Positions 27,101 to 38,152 of a stretch of 64,000 nt of DNA are shown here, piece after piece. The DNA is from Zhengitettix transpicula. Taxonomy: Eukaryota > Arthropoda > Insecta > Orthoptera > Tetrigidae. The stretch is taken from the NCBI GenBank assembly GCA_037074705.1, contig CM073593.1, positions 61,173,501 through 61,237,500 on the forward strand, written 5' to 3'. Positions within the stretch are counted from its first letter, which is position 1, and the number at the start of each line of letters is the position of its first letter. The notes below the pieces were generated by a model. It worked only from the letters and a program-made list of their open reading frames with translations. It made no database searches and was not told the origin of the DNA. The position numbers were made by a program, and so were the translations under genes.

Positions 27101-30100
27101 AAATAAAAATGTGTGGATTAAAATATATCGTGATTATAACTGAATATTCTTTATAGTTAAATATAAAAAATATTTTAGTTAAGTTGCATACTTTTCATTA
27201 ATATATTTTATCGTGTTACGCATTAATATAATAGTATATATATACGTTCTTAAGTAATAACTAACCAGAAAATCAGTGCTTTTTACATATAGTTATTTTC
27301 AGAAAACCCTATAAGTACCTAAGAACACATGTATCAAAACTTGCCAACGAATAATCTAAGGGATTATGCTGAGTGCTTTCATGACTTTTTGTTGGTAGAT
27401 TTATTTCCAACGGTCAGTCATAAGCGGATTAGGGCTATTTCTGGCAACCAAGCAGATTCTACAAAAGGATGAAATTGTAACGTCCTCGACAAATCCGTAT
27501 TGCTGCACTTGAAACGTATCATTCCCGAAGGCAAAATAATTCGCTTAAGCTAACACTACATGTCGCTTTGCCGAGAACAACTAATAAAATAGAACAAGAG
27601 GTGAGATTAACGGATTTAGGAGTGAGGAAACAAGCCTTTCATTTTCTGTACGCAATTATTGTATGTATTAATCTCGAGTCATTTTCTTTAATTGTGAATT
27701 TTCACGATTTTGAGTTCCTTATCTGATTATGGTCATAATAAATAATTGTTGGACATATATATCATGTTCATCTCAGCTACCAACAGACTTAAACTATTAC
27801 TTTAATTTTCTTTTAAGCCGTGTTTTCATCTTACAATATATTCTGAGATTTTTCCTGGTAGTAAGAAATCATAAATATCAAAACTGATCAATGCCTTTAT
27901 TCCTTCTCTCTCTCTCAAAATTATGTTGCCCAATATTGCACATAACTAGAATTTGTTATTTCTGGAAGATTTTTAAGTCATTTACATAGTACTCTAATTT
28001 AAATTGATAAAAAAATGGAGGTTTATTATTTCAGCAGCAACATTTCTAAGTAACTATAAAGCAAATCCTTATTTTCATGTAAGCAATACTTAAGAATAGG
28101 TATATTAAACCACATCGTCTTACACATTTTATTCTCCTTGATCGTTATTACTTAAAACATTTTATTTTCATACAAATTATGTTGTTAATCATCTTTCAGA
28201 GTATTTGCATATACCGATTAGATCTATCCAACACTACGTAAATATAATCTATCCGCTATGTTATCAGATTTTCCAATTTTGTTAAGAGAATGTCACATGT
28301 AGTGCCTTTTCGAGTCCCAAAACAAAACTAATAATGTGGTAAACAATCCAAAAGGTTTCTAAAAATTATAACTTAAATAATTTCAGTGTACGGTTATTAG
28401 TGAATAAAAACAATAAACAATATAAAACTGAATGTAAATTACAATAAACATTTAAATTATTATTAAACTTTACACATTCAGGGTCATTTAATTTGAATAT
28501 ACAGCATGGCGGGCTTTTTAAAATTAAATTTGGTGTCGTTTAATTAATTTATTATCACGCTACGACATTTCCATTACCACTAAACTAAAACAAAGACAAA
28601 AGAACAACAAAAGCAAACGCAATTATAATTATAATTAAAAATAATCGTAACTTAATAAATTTAAGTGTACAGTGAAATAAAAACAAAAAACAGCATAAAA
28701 CTGTATGTAAATAGAAAAAAGTATAATGTTTCATCCATTACGCTTACAAAATTTCATTTGTAAATAATAAGAAAATTAAAACACACTACATCAACCTACG
28801 CAATATCAAGTAATTTTAATATGAAGTATTTTAAACAGTAATCTGTAAATATATTATATTCCATGCCAATTATCTCCAGTCGAAATGACTGGAGAAAAAT
28901 ATATCATCCCAAAAATAGGAATATATTTTAATAATCATTTGAATAATTTTTGTTTAATTAAATTTAAAAGAAATTAATGAATCTCTCAATTAAACATAAA
29001 GCTTCAGACAATAAAAATAAAATAATAACAGTATATCTATCGAAAACTATAATAATATCTTTATAAATTCCAGTACGTCTGTTTATGAATGTAATTTCAT
29101 TTCAATTTGTAATGAAATTGATAAAAACTTCCCAGTGCATGAAAACGCAGGACGTATGGTATTCAATCACATTTCATTAAAATATTAATGTGTCCCTCAT
29201 AATGTAAAAATTAAACACTTGTATGTAATTTATCTCAAAATTTGAGAATGTGTCAACTATTTTTCCAATAAATAAAATAAATTATGTTCGCCCTTCTCCG
29301 ATTTTGACATAATAATTTAAGGTCTACATCGGTTTACTTGTATCTGTTTATATTGCTACAAAGTTATTGGCTGAATTCTTCACACATCGGTTAACAATTC
29401 TTGTACCTGTTTGGTAGAAGCCATGCTGTCTTCGGAGAATGGCGGACTGACGGCGCAAAGACGCCGCCCCATAAGAACGTAGGCGAGGACGACGATGCAG
29501 CCAGGAATGGCGTAAACCAGGATGAAGAATACCAGGCTCGCTCCTCGACGCTCGTTAACGTGCCAACTCTCGTAGCAAAAAGCGTACCTGTCCACTCCAG
29601 GCAAGGCTTCGGCCAGGGAATAGGCCCACAGCAAAGGAGAGAATATGGACAAAGCAGCCAACCACAACACTATAATCACCTGCCCGGAATAAAAAAAAAT
29701 AACTAGTAAAATTACATGCATAAAATTCGCGAAGCACTCAGCATACACAATACATAATAAATAATTACATCATTTCTAAAAAACCATAAAGTCCAATAAA
29801 AGCTATGATTTGATATAAGTAACTCATAGTAACTTTGTGATTAATATTGTTTTGTGTACGTTGATTTTATAAATTCTGGATTAAATCTTAAACATATTTC
29901 CAAGATAAATATAAAATAATTAATATAGAAGTTCTTTTACTTCCTAAATTAACGTAACATATCGCTAAATCATTTTTTCATAAATTTATATATATATATA
30001 TTATACTGTAAAATAATTGTTCGGGATGTCATTCTGCGTCTGAAGAGAGTGAAGCTTAGGAATTCGCATCGCATATTGCATGGTGACTATGTTCTGTGGG

Positions 30101-33100
30101 CATGTATATGTTTAATGGCGCTATGAATAATTATCCTATAATTATAATTATAATTCAATAATTATTTTGGTAATTTTTCTTGAATATTTCCTGGAGCCAT
30201 AAAAATACTTAAAACAAACCGGGTTCAAATCAACGGATGTTACCACACACACACACACACACACAGATATATATTTATATATATATATATATATATATAA
30301 TAATCGAAATATGTAGATATTTGTGGTCGACTAGATATACGTGTCTTTCAATATGCGAAAAACAGACCAACAGAGTCCGTAACCTGGTAGGTAAAAAAAA
30401 TCAAAAATACCAATAGTGTAAAGGATTTGTGAGATTAAAAATGACACTTCCAATGTACTTTAAGCCTAATTAGAAACACTATCAACATGGGAAGATGTAC
30501 GACAGGACTGAATAATGAAATGACCGGTGTTTATGTTGAATTCATAGCTTTGGTACCGCTCATATTAAAAGTGAGATGTCGATTCTGTCCCGGGAAGTTT
30601 TGGGGATGGGGTAGAGATTGGATTAATAATAAACTGACAAAAATGACCGATTTTAGTGTGGAGCCGCTAAGCTGATTCATATTTGAGTCATCCTATAATC
30701 AAATAGAACCTTCTAGAATTCTATACTCAAATAAGACGCAGAGAAATGTAAATTAAGCAACTATCTTAACAGAAAACCAACGCTGAATAATTTTTATCCC
30801 TCTTTTTTTTTACTTAATGAGATTATATTCCTATTGAGTCTTTCGTTATCGATCATATTCAACAAGTCTGTTATGAACTGCTGAGAATATTTTAGATCAT
30901 CGTATTTTTTTCTCATAGAAAACTTTCGTTTGTTTGCAAATGAATTCATTTATTCATGTTCCTCGATTTAATTTTGTTTTTATGAACCAGGGATAGTGCG
31001 ACATTAGATATTAATAGAATTCCTTCGTTTCCCTGTTTAATATAAGACATAAAAATAACTACATAGGAGCGCAAATCAATCTGCTAATTATTAATATTCA
31101 TACTCCAAAAATATTTTTCTTGGTTCAGGATAATGTTTAATATATATTATAATTTCGCTGTTGTATCGTCTGAACTAACGATGTACGTCATTTAATAAGA
31201 AACTTTGCGTTTTACATTATGGAACTTTTAGGCTACTGAAAGTATTGGAATAATAGCGTCAGTAGACTGCGTTGCTTTAAGAGACGAACATTTTGATCAA
31301 TTTCTGCTTCGTTCTTTGTATGTTGATCAAAGCAAACATACCAGGAGAATTTATGCACCTAAAGATAACATATAAAATTTTAAAAGCTCATTCGGATATT
31401 CAGTTTGAACTAGAGTAGTGTCTGATGCATTATTAGAACTCACCGCGAGAGTTGTTGTCCTGTTAAAAATTTTTCTGAAAGCCATGGGGTGGCGTATAGC
31501 GAGATAACGATCAATGCTCATGGCAGTGATTGTGAATACACTCGCTCCCACGGCGACTCCTGAAAATAAAAAAATAAAAAAACGTGAGACATAAGAGAGC
31601 ATTACAAATAAATAGCACCTATAAAAAAGTTTCTATAGTTTTTCTAGTTATTTTTAAGGAAAATTTGTATGATTGAAAAACGAAAAAAGAAACCTCGGGA
31701 TTATCGGTTATTTTAATAAATATTTATCAGAATGTATTTTCATTTTCAGTTAGTATTTAAAAATAGTTTCGTTTTCATTCGTTGATGTACTCATATCTCT
31801 TGATTTACACTGAATCGTTATTACCTTTGTTAATATGGAACTATAAAATATCGGAAACAGAATATTGTGTTAGGAGGCAGCACGAGTGGAATTTATGTAT
31901 TTTTTTAAAAAGTTTTTCTTATTATTTAGTAAAAAAAATGTGAACACATACACGTCCCTGTCCAAAGCATCGCGTCCGGCTTTGATCAAAAACCCCAAAC
32001 CACATTTCCTATATCTATATTCCTGCGTAAAAGTTTGTACGGTCGTTCGGAATAAAAATTTTAATACCAGCTGTCTTTCTATAAATATTTTGTTCTAAAA
32101 CTGCCAGATTTCCGTACTATTCGACATATCTTATTTTCCCCTGATTGTTACTTCTCATCGTTCCTAATTATATTCAGTTCCATTTTAGTCTTACAACTGC
32201 CCTCTTCTACAATTTTCCTTTGAAGTTCTAACACTCATAAAAGATAGCCATTATAAATAAGCATAGATTATTTATAAAAGTTGCTTATTAGAAAAAATCT
32301 CTTCATTCTTATATTTCGTATTTACTTAAAAATCCAGAAATAAAACGCTCATGGAGATTCAATAAGATTTTATCATATATATAAACCTTTCCTTTATGAA
32401 CAGGTGAAATGAAAAATACAGTTATAGGGAATTCAGAGGAACAAAGCGAAACCGAAAACTAAGGTATATTTTTCCCATTACAATTAAGGTAATATCTTTG
32501 CCGTTTATGATTTGTGATTGTTTATTTGAATTTATCTAAACCCACAACTACCGTCAGAGACCTACCGTTTTGTTTTATATCATTATACTTTTATATTCTT
32601 AAAAATTTTCTGATTAAGAGGCTAACATTACAATTTTTATTAGTGAATTATGTCCTAATAAAATTATTATTCTGTGATAATATATCAGTAGACTAATTAC
32701 GAATTATTTTGCGCTATAATGAGTCCATAAATAATTGGAACTAAGGACATTAACAACTTTTTTAAAAAAAGCTGCTATGAGTAATGGATGAATATGACTG
32801 GTCGGAATATTGTGTTACGTACTAAATTTATTTCATGCAAACCAATTATGTTAACTCTGTAAAACTGAAAAGAAAATAATTATGTTTTTAATATATAATA
32901 CACTTTATTTTGTTCCAGTATCTGATTTCGACGAGTATATAGTACTTGTCACATTGTTACGGAAATATTGATATTTTATGTTACCTGCCAATTTGTAGCG
33001 CCATCTTGGTGTGATTTAAACTGTCCTTATTGATTTGAAAATGGAGTTGTTGTAATGTAAACTCTGCGACTTGATACATGAGTGAATCTGCTCCCTTGGC

Positions 33101-36100
33101 GCTCTTTAAGGTCGTATTTCAGTCGTTTGAATGCTGCTTCTTTACGGGGGCGTAAGAAAAGACGCGTACAATAGAGGGAGTCGACGTTATGGTCTCGGTA
33201 AATTTACAAGCTGTCTTCTCTAGTAACAACGTAATGTTGCTGGACGCTAAATGAAATTTATTCAGTAATTTTCCATTCCCCTAAGAAAATTCCCACTTAA
33301 ATTACTGTAATTGTTTTGCAGCACAATATTATTATTATTCGTAGCTCTCAAATAATTTAAAAAGCTAACAACAATCTCTCGAAATTGAAACAATCCAAAC
33401 GTATAAAAAATAACATTATTAAAAATTGATATCCAAAATTTTTACAATTTATAATCTTAACTAAAACTACTTACAAGTGTTTAATCAGAAAACGCCACCC
33501 TAAATCCCTGGAGCCAATAATAAGACGAAGGTAATGTCGAACACATACATTTAGTATTACTATCATTGTAAATTTTGGATGTAGAAAGTCGTTAATTAAA
33601 AAAGTCTTACCGGCCAATGATTAATAAAATCTGCAGTACAAATTACATTCTGTTAGTAATTATTAGTAGAAAAAAATTTCTTTCATAAATTTGGTAGATT
33701 AAGGGAGAGTAATAATACGCTGTCGGATAAGAATACGCAGGTAATTGTCAGGCTGTTGGGAGCACTGCAGGAATTGTTGTGGTTACGTCTACAACAGCAG
33801 AAGAACACGCCAAAGAGTTCCTACTAGATTCTTGGATATCACAAGGCAAAATATACTATTGATACTTTATGTAATACTTAGAGCTCAAAAACTAAGGATT
33901 TTAAGGCGCATAACAATACATTATAATTTTGTGTCAAATATCATAACAAAGAACACTTATTAATCTGCAGTTTGAGGCTAGTTCTGGTTCACTGTGGATG
34001 CACCTAGCGAATATTTTGTAAAACACTACATGGGAGGCCAAGAGTACGCAGCATTGCGAAACAGGTCATATTCCAGCCTGACCTAAGGACCAGAATGATG
34101 TTCAATCCGTAGATCAAAAAAATTATATTAGGGCTCAATTTGCGAAACAGCCAAATGAAACTTTACCTGATTCTTTGGACGACTCGAGAGATTTACTTGA
34201 ACCAGTTTTCATAGTCATACAACGAGAAAACTCTAAACGCAGAAAACTTAAATTCCACAAAACCTACTACCGGAATTCGTTCAATATTACCGCTTCCAAA
34301 ACTCAATGTAAAAGAAGATAAAAAGAAGAGACCACAGAAGTTAGTACTAATGACCTTTTCACCGTATAAGAATCAGAAGAAAAATAAATGAAAAGGGTAA
34401 AAGCGAAGGAAAAGGCTGAAAGAATATTAGATAAAGCCCTTAAAGTGAACGCAAAGGAATATTACAAAAGTAAGAAGAACGAAAACGTTAACCTGAAGGA
34501 CACAAATAGTTTAAAATTTAAATTGATAGCCCACAACTCAGCACAAGCAGCTCTGAAATTCATTCTGATGATGACTAATACATTGATTGTCCAGGATGCG
34601 GACAATCCTTTTCCAACTGGATCCAGTGTGGGATTTGTATGGAGTGGTGGCACGAGGCATGGTTCGCTTACGAAGGCAGTGCAACCGCATAGAAGGACAA
34701 GAATAAGCAAATTATATTTTTTTCTTAAAACATTTCTCATGGTAATCTAGTTCGTCATAAATCACATTCCTTAATTTAACTACTTCTCAAAGATTGTTTA
34801 ACATCGTACGTCCTTAATAAAAATTTAACTATGATTTGAGGCTTGATTAAAGCTTCGTGGATTTCTTTGTATCGTACGTACTTGCCAGTGAATAGTTTAC
34901 ATTTTTTATCGTTAGTATTGCCAGACAATCAACTACGTTAAAATGTACTGTAATAGGCATATTTCGCCATCAGTGCCAAGCCTAAATATATTTTACAGAC
35001 ATTGTAGCTGTTGCCACTTCGTAACAGTTAGGTAGATACCAACAATGAGAGATGCGAGAAGTTTCGGTGGTTCGCGAAAGAGCCTTGGTATGGATCAAGT
35101 CAATACAGCAGCAATCTAAACAAGCCTACGTGAATAACGTGGTTTTCAATGTTGACATGAATAATAAAATAAATGTTTGTGAGCAGTATGAAATTAGTAT
35201 GTAAATAATTCAATTAATTTAATTATGTCAGGTTTGTGATTATGCCGTGTTATTGACTTAAGACGTATTGAATGTTGTTAATGTGATTAACGAACCACCA
35301 GAAATGGCGTTTTCGATATTCATTGTGCTTTTTTCCATAAACAAAAGATTTAAAAGTATCATTAGGCTTTCCGTTAATGTTTATCTTAGAATAGAGGATT
35401 AAAGGCAACCCGGTATATTAATAAAATCATTCTTCTGCCTTCCACAATTGCACATATCATTTATATGCCACACCAGCATAATCGTTTGCTTGTTCAAAGG
35501 AATTTGTATGACATTAATTTCTGTTGTCTGAGACTATTAAAAAAAATCGAGAGCATCGGAATGACCAATAAATAATTCATGGTTCTCATTCATTAGTGCT
35601 TAACCCTCTCAACAATAACGGTTTGAGCTTTTCTGCTACTCCGTCTTGTTAAAGGAACGTTAAGTTACTTCAGAGTATATTCCAATATCTCAAAGAATTT
35701 AATGACCCTTAAGAACCTTGTCTATTGAACTGTTACGCAGATTAGAAATAACGAGAACAGGAAACCCACACGAAGTTACTTTCTGAAAAACATTGGAAAG
35801 GAAACTACAGGCTTATTCTGTGCTTTTAAGTAACATAGAAATCTTACACATTAAAGACCAAGCCCGTTGGCAATTACAAGCGTTCTAATTAACTGCCTCA
35901 GAATCATGACCAGTTGGGCTTAATTCCAACGTCATGAAATTTAAGTTTAACTGGAACACGAGATTATATTTGTGACGTCGAGGGTGAGGGTCTTTCTATT
36001 TGGAGCCTGGAATTAATTGAGAAAGTTTGGCACAAAAGTAAGAGCCCTCAGAGCCAAACACTAGGACATTGACGTTGACAAAGAACTCGTGTGTCACTCA

Positions 36101-38038
36101 TCTGCTGCTGAGTCCAGCAGAGTTTCATGTGAATCCAACATGGACTTTCCCGCGACAAAAATATTTTTTTTGTGGTAATGATAAATGATGGAGAGTGCGC
36201 ATGGAGTTTGTAGAATAAGGTTTATGTATTAAATTCACGTTTAAAATATTGGTTTATCCAATTAGAGTAATACCATTGCAGATAATATTGAGAGTAATAT
36301 AAGTGAATAATTCGGCTAATTAAAATTAAAAGTACCCTTAAATTTTTTAATTAAAAAATTAAATATTACACTTGCAGTATACAATCTATAGAGGCTTATA
36401 AACCACCCACTCGGCAGTCAGTATTTTTCATCTTATGTCGCACGTTCTGTATTTAGAAGATAACGTAGTCAGTCTGAAAATTCTAAATAGTCTATAAATG
36501 TCCTTGTAATTATTTTGGAAATACCGGAGAACACGGATCTCACCTTGTGTTACTAACTTACTCCAGAATTTGTCTGAAATTTTTAAGAAACCTGGGAAAC
36601 CCAAATCAGGTTGACCACACCGGAAATGTTAAGATAAAAATTTATCATCAGCGATGTAAGGATATAGAATTCAAATAGCAGGTACAAAGCGATTCGCTAA
36701 ATAAGAAGGAATCAAATAAGTGTTTTTCTTAAATCAGCATGTTTAAAGTAATTTTTATTATATTGACCTTCCATTATTAATATTCAATAATAAAATTGTT
36801 TACTTAATTTTGCAGCTAGTGACAAGATGTCACCCAAATTGTTATATATATCTAAATCTTTTCACGCTGTTTCGGTATTGGTCAGTATCCGCAAACTTAA
36901 TTTAATGTTATGCACAGGAAAATGTGAAATAAAGTTAATAGGTATATGTTTTACTTTATTAAAGTCGTATAGATCGTGACCGTGGCTTGCTGACATTACA
37001 GTACATAACGTGAATTTACTAGGTCAAAGGAAATCCTACAGGTTCCCGATGTTTTAGGATCAGCTTGAACCAAAAGGCATGTTAATTTGGGCCTACAACC
37101 CATTTCTTTATACGTTGGCTATAAATTATCAAACGGACAATGATTAATTTTTGTGGTGGAATTGCTGATGAAAAATATCTTTATTGATTGAAATCAAATT
37201 CCAAATATCAGTTTTTCGGATGAACAGTTCCCTGGTTCTGACGTTTCAATGGAGTATTAACCAGAAGAATATGGCGGTGCAATCTCCCAAAATTTTGCGT
37301 CAAAGGTAGTTAGCTAGTTGGAATTCCAATAACTCTTCATTCAGCAGATATTCCGGGAAAATGAATATGTTTTTCGCTCGAATTTGCTGAGAAATGATTT
37401 CGTACATTTGTTTGGCATGTTGTAGAAGGGAAATATTTTGCGAAATAGCGTTAATTTGTTTCTCATATAAATGCAAAATCATATTGCTAATGATTTAAGG
37501 TTATTAGAACACGAACACAGTAATATTTTGCATATGCTGAAGTCTTCAGTGAACAACAGACGGAATTCAAAATAAATCTTGTCGAGCCATCATTACCTTG
37601 AGTTCGCGGACTAAATAATAAGCACAAAATAACACAAAATAATTATGAGAGTGTGCAATATCAATTTATAGGGAACGAAATAATTACAGTATTCGTTCTT
37701 TTAACGAAAAGTTTTAAATTGATTACTGATTGTTTTTAGAATAATTCTAAAGGTTTCGAATGACAGCTGTTATTAAAGCGTAACCACAGTATCAGTTGTT
37801 CATTAGACAGTGAAGTTGGATTTCATGTGACAATTACACAAGAAGAAAAAATTATACAGAAAATTTGAGATGATCAAGAGGTTGTGTTGCCTCACCTTGA
37901 ACATAATGAGTCAGTTTGCACATGACGCTACCGTAGAGCCAGAGTTGAGTGACGGACTCGCTCACAGCCATCGGCATGCAGATCAGCGTCACGAGAAGAT
38001 CTGCCGCAGACAGGTTCACCAGGAAGTAGTTAGTCACA
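16610..38038 (-). CDS. Class A neuropeptide-type GPCR, five coding exons, 5' end missing
   Basis: Joined exons 38038-37896, 31559-31444, 29679-29407, 24603-24304 and 16720-16610 give about 313 codons from TM2 to a stop. The intron phases agree throughout: 1, 0, 0, 0, with phase 2 entering the first visible exon. Landmarks sit at family spacing: D2.50 (residue 13), C3.25 (40), DRY (64-66, R exactly 25 after the Cys), W4.50 (92), ECL2 Cys (121), P5.50 (145), Y5.58 (153), CWLP (202-205) and NPVLY (242-246). It should be a plasma-membrane receptor coupling a peptide ligand to G proteins. The TM2 motif VNLSAADLLVT and the CYESW motif in ECL2 resemble orexin/NPFF-like peptide receptors. The ligand cannot be named from this. 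N-terminus and TM1 were not found. No frameshift or stop interrupts the model. A 5' truncated pseudogene is possible but unlikely, since introns and motifs are intact. Confidence 0.88.
16855..17315 (+). repeat. Family A repeat, array unit 1
   Basis: Near full-length unit. It starts in a ctgcgag-rich head and passes through ggggctacctttggggatgc, gaggcacctcggcc, cttgggcatacggtaag, ttcccattggaatagtcggc, acctacctgatgcagg, taggcgaatgccgggtagga and gtagcccggg, then the cttccgcatcccccctttca block. It stops before the usual A-rich tail, where unit 2 begins. It is GC-richer than the surroundings and so yields spurious open frames of 62-72 codons. Confidence 0.8.
17316..17695 (+). repeat. Family A repeat, array unit 2
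   Basis: It begins at ttgttcgctgttccaattgg in place of the head seen in unit 1, then follows the consensus through the cctgatgcagg and gaattgccg blocks to ctatacatagcctgtctaca and a caccttaaaaaaataat tail. The missing head shows that array units are joined at a shared internal point. Confidence 0.8.
17696..18040 (+). repeat. Family A repeat, array unit 3
   Basis: It starts ctagttgtttgctgttccaa, like unit 2, and runs to a truncated gtggattaccctgaatgtag end. Small deletions occur, for example around the catcggaattacgtgggac block. It lies directly after the A-rich tail of unit 2. Confidence 0.78.
18122..18154. repeat. (TA)n microsatellite
   Basis: Uninterrupted TA dinucleotides shortly downstream of the family A array. 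Confidence 0.95.
18910..18923. repeat. C homopolymer tract
   Basis: A run of about 14 C residues followed by tccctc, unusual in this AT-rich context. Confidence 0.9.
20926..21381 (+). pseudogene. Frameshifted coding relic of unknown family
   Basis: Two open segments in the same frame (20926-21111 and 21190-21381) are bridged by an open segment in another frame at about 21112-21245. Together they read like one protein: a lysine-rich stretch (SLRNIHKKLKTDVGNPEQKT), then LEQLKTLILNAMDSKNPRTI in the bridging frame, then NILKYFYPHLYDETEKSRIK and a serine/aspartate-rich end at a TAA. Codon composition looks less AT-biased than neighbours. I do not recognise the family. A transposon gag-like protein or a processed pseudogene are both possible. 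At least two frameshifts mean it is not functional. It lies antisense inside a GPCR intron. Confidence 0.35.
21775..21965 (-). repeat. Family A repeat, degenerate copy
   Basis: Reverse-strand match to the 3' half of family A: ggcataggaagggattcaaa, gggttaactaaggcacccgg, atattttaagcatcccatcc and gtgatgcatggcaaaccct correspond in order to blocks of the copy at 46.3-46.8 kb. It is clearly older than the other copies. Confidence 0.65.
22070..22460. other. Complex intronic stretch, possible conserved non-coding element
   Basis: Unlike its surroundings this segment has balanced composition and many recognisable homeodomain/POU-like cores, such as atttgcataagcaattatg and gttaattaatcgatatcaat. It has no open frame and no repeat match in the window. 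Enhancer function is inference only. Confidence 0.25.
24304..24603 (-). CDS. GPCR exon d: ICL3, TM6, TM7 and helix 8
   Basis: The exon is 300 bp and encodes 100 residues, clearly more GC-rich than its surroundings. The acceptor is ttgtcccgcag. A basic ICL3 end (VVRERRRVAR) leads into TM6 with FAMCWLPYN. TM7 carries GHANSAVNPVLYC and is followed by helix 8, TFRSSAKELL. The donor I chose is CACAAA|gtaagc, at phase 0, because it joins in frame to a well-formed terminal exon at 16720. Without splicing, translation would continue for 11 residues to a TAG at 24270-24268. That alternative end, an intron-retaining form, cannot be excluded. Confidence 0.88.
24604..29406 (-). other. GPCR intron between exons c and d
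   Basis: This 4.8 kb phase 0 intron runs from gtacaa to cag. It is AT-rich and holds a pair of divergent direct repeats near 28364 and 28640. A 97-codon plus-strand frame at 26517-26810 has no recognisable domain and I leave it uncalled. Confidence 0.75.
28364..28725. repeat. Pair of divergent direct repeats
   Basis: About 85 bp at 28364-28447 (gtgtacggttattagtgaat, then aaaaacaataaacaatataaaactg) recurs at 28640-28725 as gtgtacagtgaaataaaaac, aaaaaacagcataaaactg. The flanking aaaattataacttaa is also similar. It lies in the c-d intron. Confidence 0.5.
29407..29679 (-). CDS. GPCR exon c: TM4, ECL2, TM5 and ICL3 start
   Basis: The exon is 273 bp and encodes 91 residues in phase 0 at both ends. 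The acceptor is tattccgggcag and the donor AAACAG|gtacaa. TM4 opens with VIIVLWLAAL, holding W4.50. ECL2 contains the disulfide Cys in YAFCYESW, a C-x-E-x-W pattern common in peptide receptors. TM5 has P5.50 and Y5.58 in the run FFILVYAIPGCIVVLAYVL. The exon closes in a serine/threonine-bearing ICL3 that could be phosphorylated (inference). The open frame runs past the donor for a few codons before a stop, which is intron sequence. Confidence 0.9.
29680..31443 (-). other. GPCR intron between exons b and c
   Basis: This 1.76 kb phase 0 intron runs from gtgagt to cag. It contains a compound (AC)n(AT)n microsatellite near 30242-30302 and otherwise AT-rich sequence without a recognisable gene. 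Confidence 0.8.
30242..30302. repeat. Compound (AC)n(AT)n microsatellite
   Basis: About ten AC units pass into a longer interrupted TA tract, within the b-c intron. Confidence 0.95.
31444..31559 (-). CDS. GPCR exon b: TM3, DRY motif and ICL2
   Basis: The exon is 116 bp. Its first two bases complete the Gly codon split with the previous exon. It then encodes VAVGASVFTITAMSIDRY, followed by the LAIRHP start of ICL2. The acceptor is ttattttcag and the donor is CTCGCG|gtgagt, a near-perfect consensus, giving a phase 0 end. The DRY arginine falls 25 residues after the TM3 cysteine on the preceding exon, which confirms the join across a 6.3 kb intron. ICL2 is rich in basic and hydroxyl residues, as expected for G protein contact. 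Confidence 0.9.
31560..37895 (-). other. GPCR intron between exons a and b
   Basis: This 6.3 kb phase 1 intron is bounded by gtgagg and cag. It contains a decayed pogo-like transposase relic on the opposite strand (about 34085-34692) and a complex, less AT-biased stretch at 35200-36160. A 60-codon minus frame at 37300-37482 looks like a chance frame. I saw no other gene. Confidence 0.75.
34085..34692 (+). pseudogene. Decayed pogo/Tigger-like transposase C-terminus
   Basis: Fragments in shifting frames follow the order seen at the end of pogo-type DDE transposases. An acidic linker (NETLPDSLDDSRDLLEPV) comes first. Next is TGIRSILPLPKLN with a lysine-rich run and MTFSPYKNQ, then KRVKAKEKAERILDKALKVN in the 34388-34750 frame. 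Last is a PHD-like zinc finger at 34585-34692, DCPGCGQSFSNWIQCGICM with EWWHEAW, where a final Cys appears changed to Trp. At least three frameshifts and in-frame stops make it non-functional. The DDE core itself is not recognisable upstream. Another element with the same C-terminal finger is possible. Confidence 0.42.
37896..38038 (-). CDS. GPCR exon a: TM2 to start of TM3
   Basis: The exon is 143 bp and encodes 47 full residues. TM2 begins at VTNYFLVNLSAADLL and carries D2.50. ECL1 carries the usual tryptophan (TQLWLYG), and the exon ends just after the start of TM3 with the disulfide Cys in VMCKL. The acceptor reads tttgtgttccag and leaves one base before the GTG for Val, so the preceding intron is phase 2. 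The donor is CAAG|gtgagg, leaving a phase 1 end that completes a glycine codon with the next exon. This is the first coding exon I can recognise; TM1 must come from further upstream. Confidence 0.88.
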
Positions 38039-38152
38039 CTGGAACACAAACATCATGAATTTTGACAGCCATCAATACAATTAAACTTAGGAAAATTAAT
38101 ATAATATACTCTCCGCTATGTTCCATGTCGTTGTTGAAGATGAGTTGAACCT

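Noticed and set aside
29401..29706. 101-codon plus frame opposite the TM4/TM5 exon
   Set aside because: Antisense shadow of receptor exon c.
37300..37482. 60-codon minus frame with helical, leucine-rich character inside the a-b intron
   Set aside because: No splice sites that fit the receptor phases and no family recognised.
37870..38058. 62-codon plus frame opposite the TM2 exon
   Set aside because: Antisense shadow of receptor exon a.
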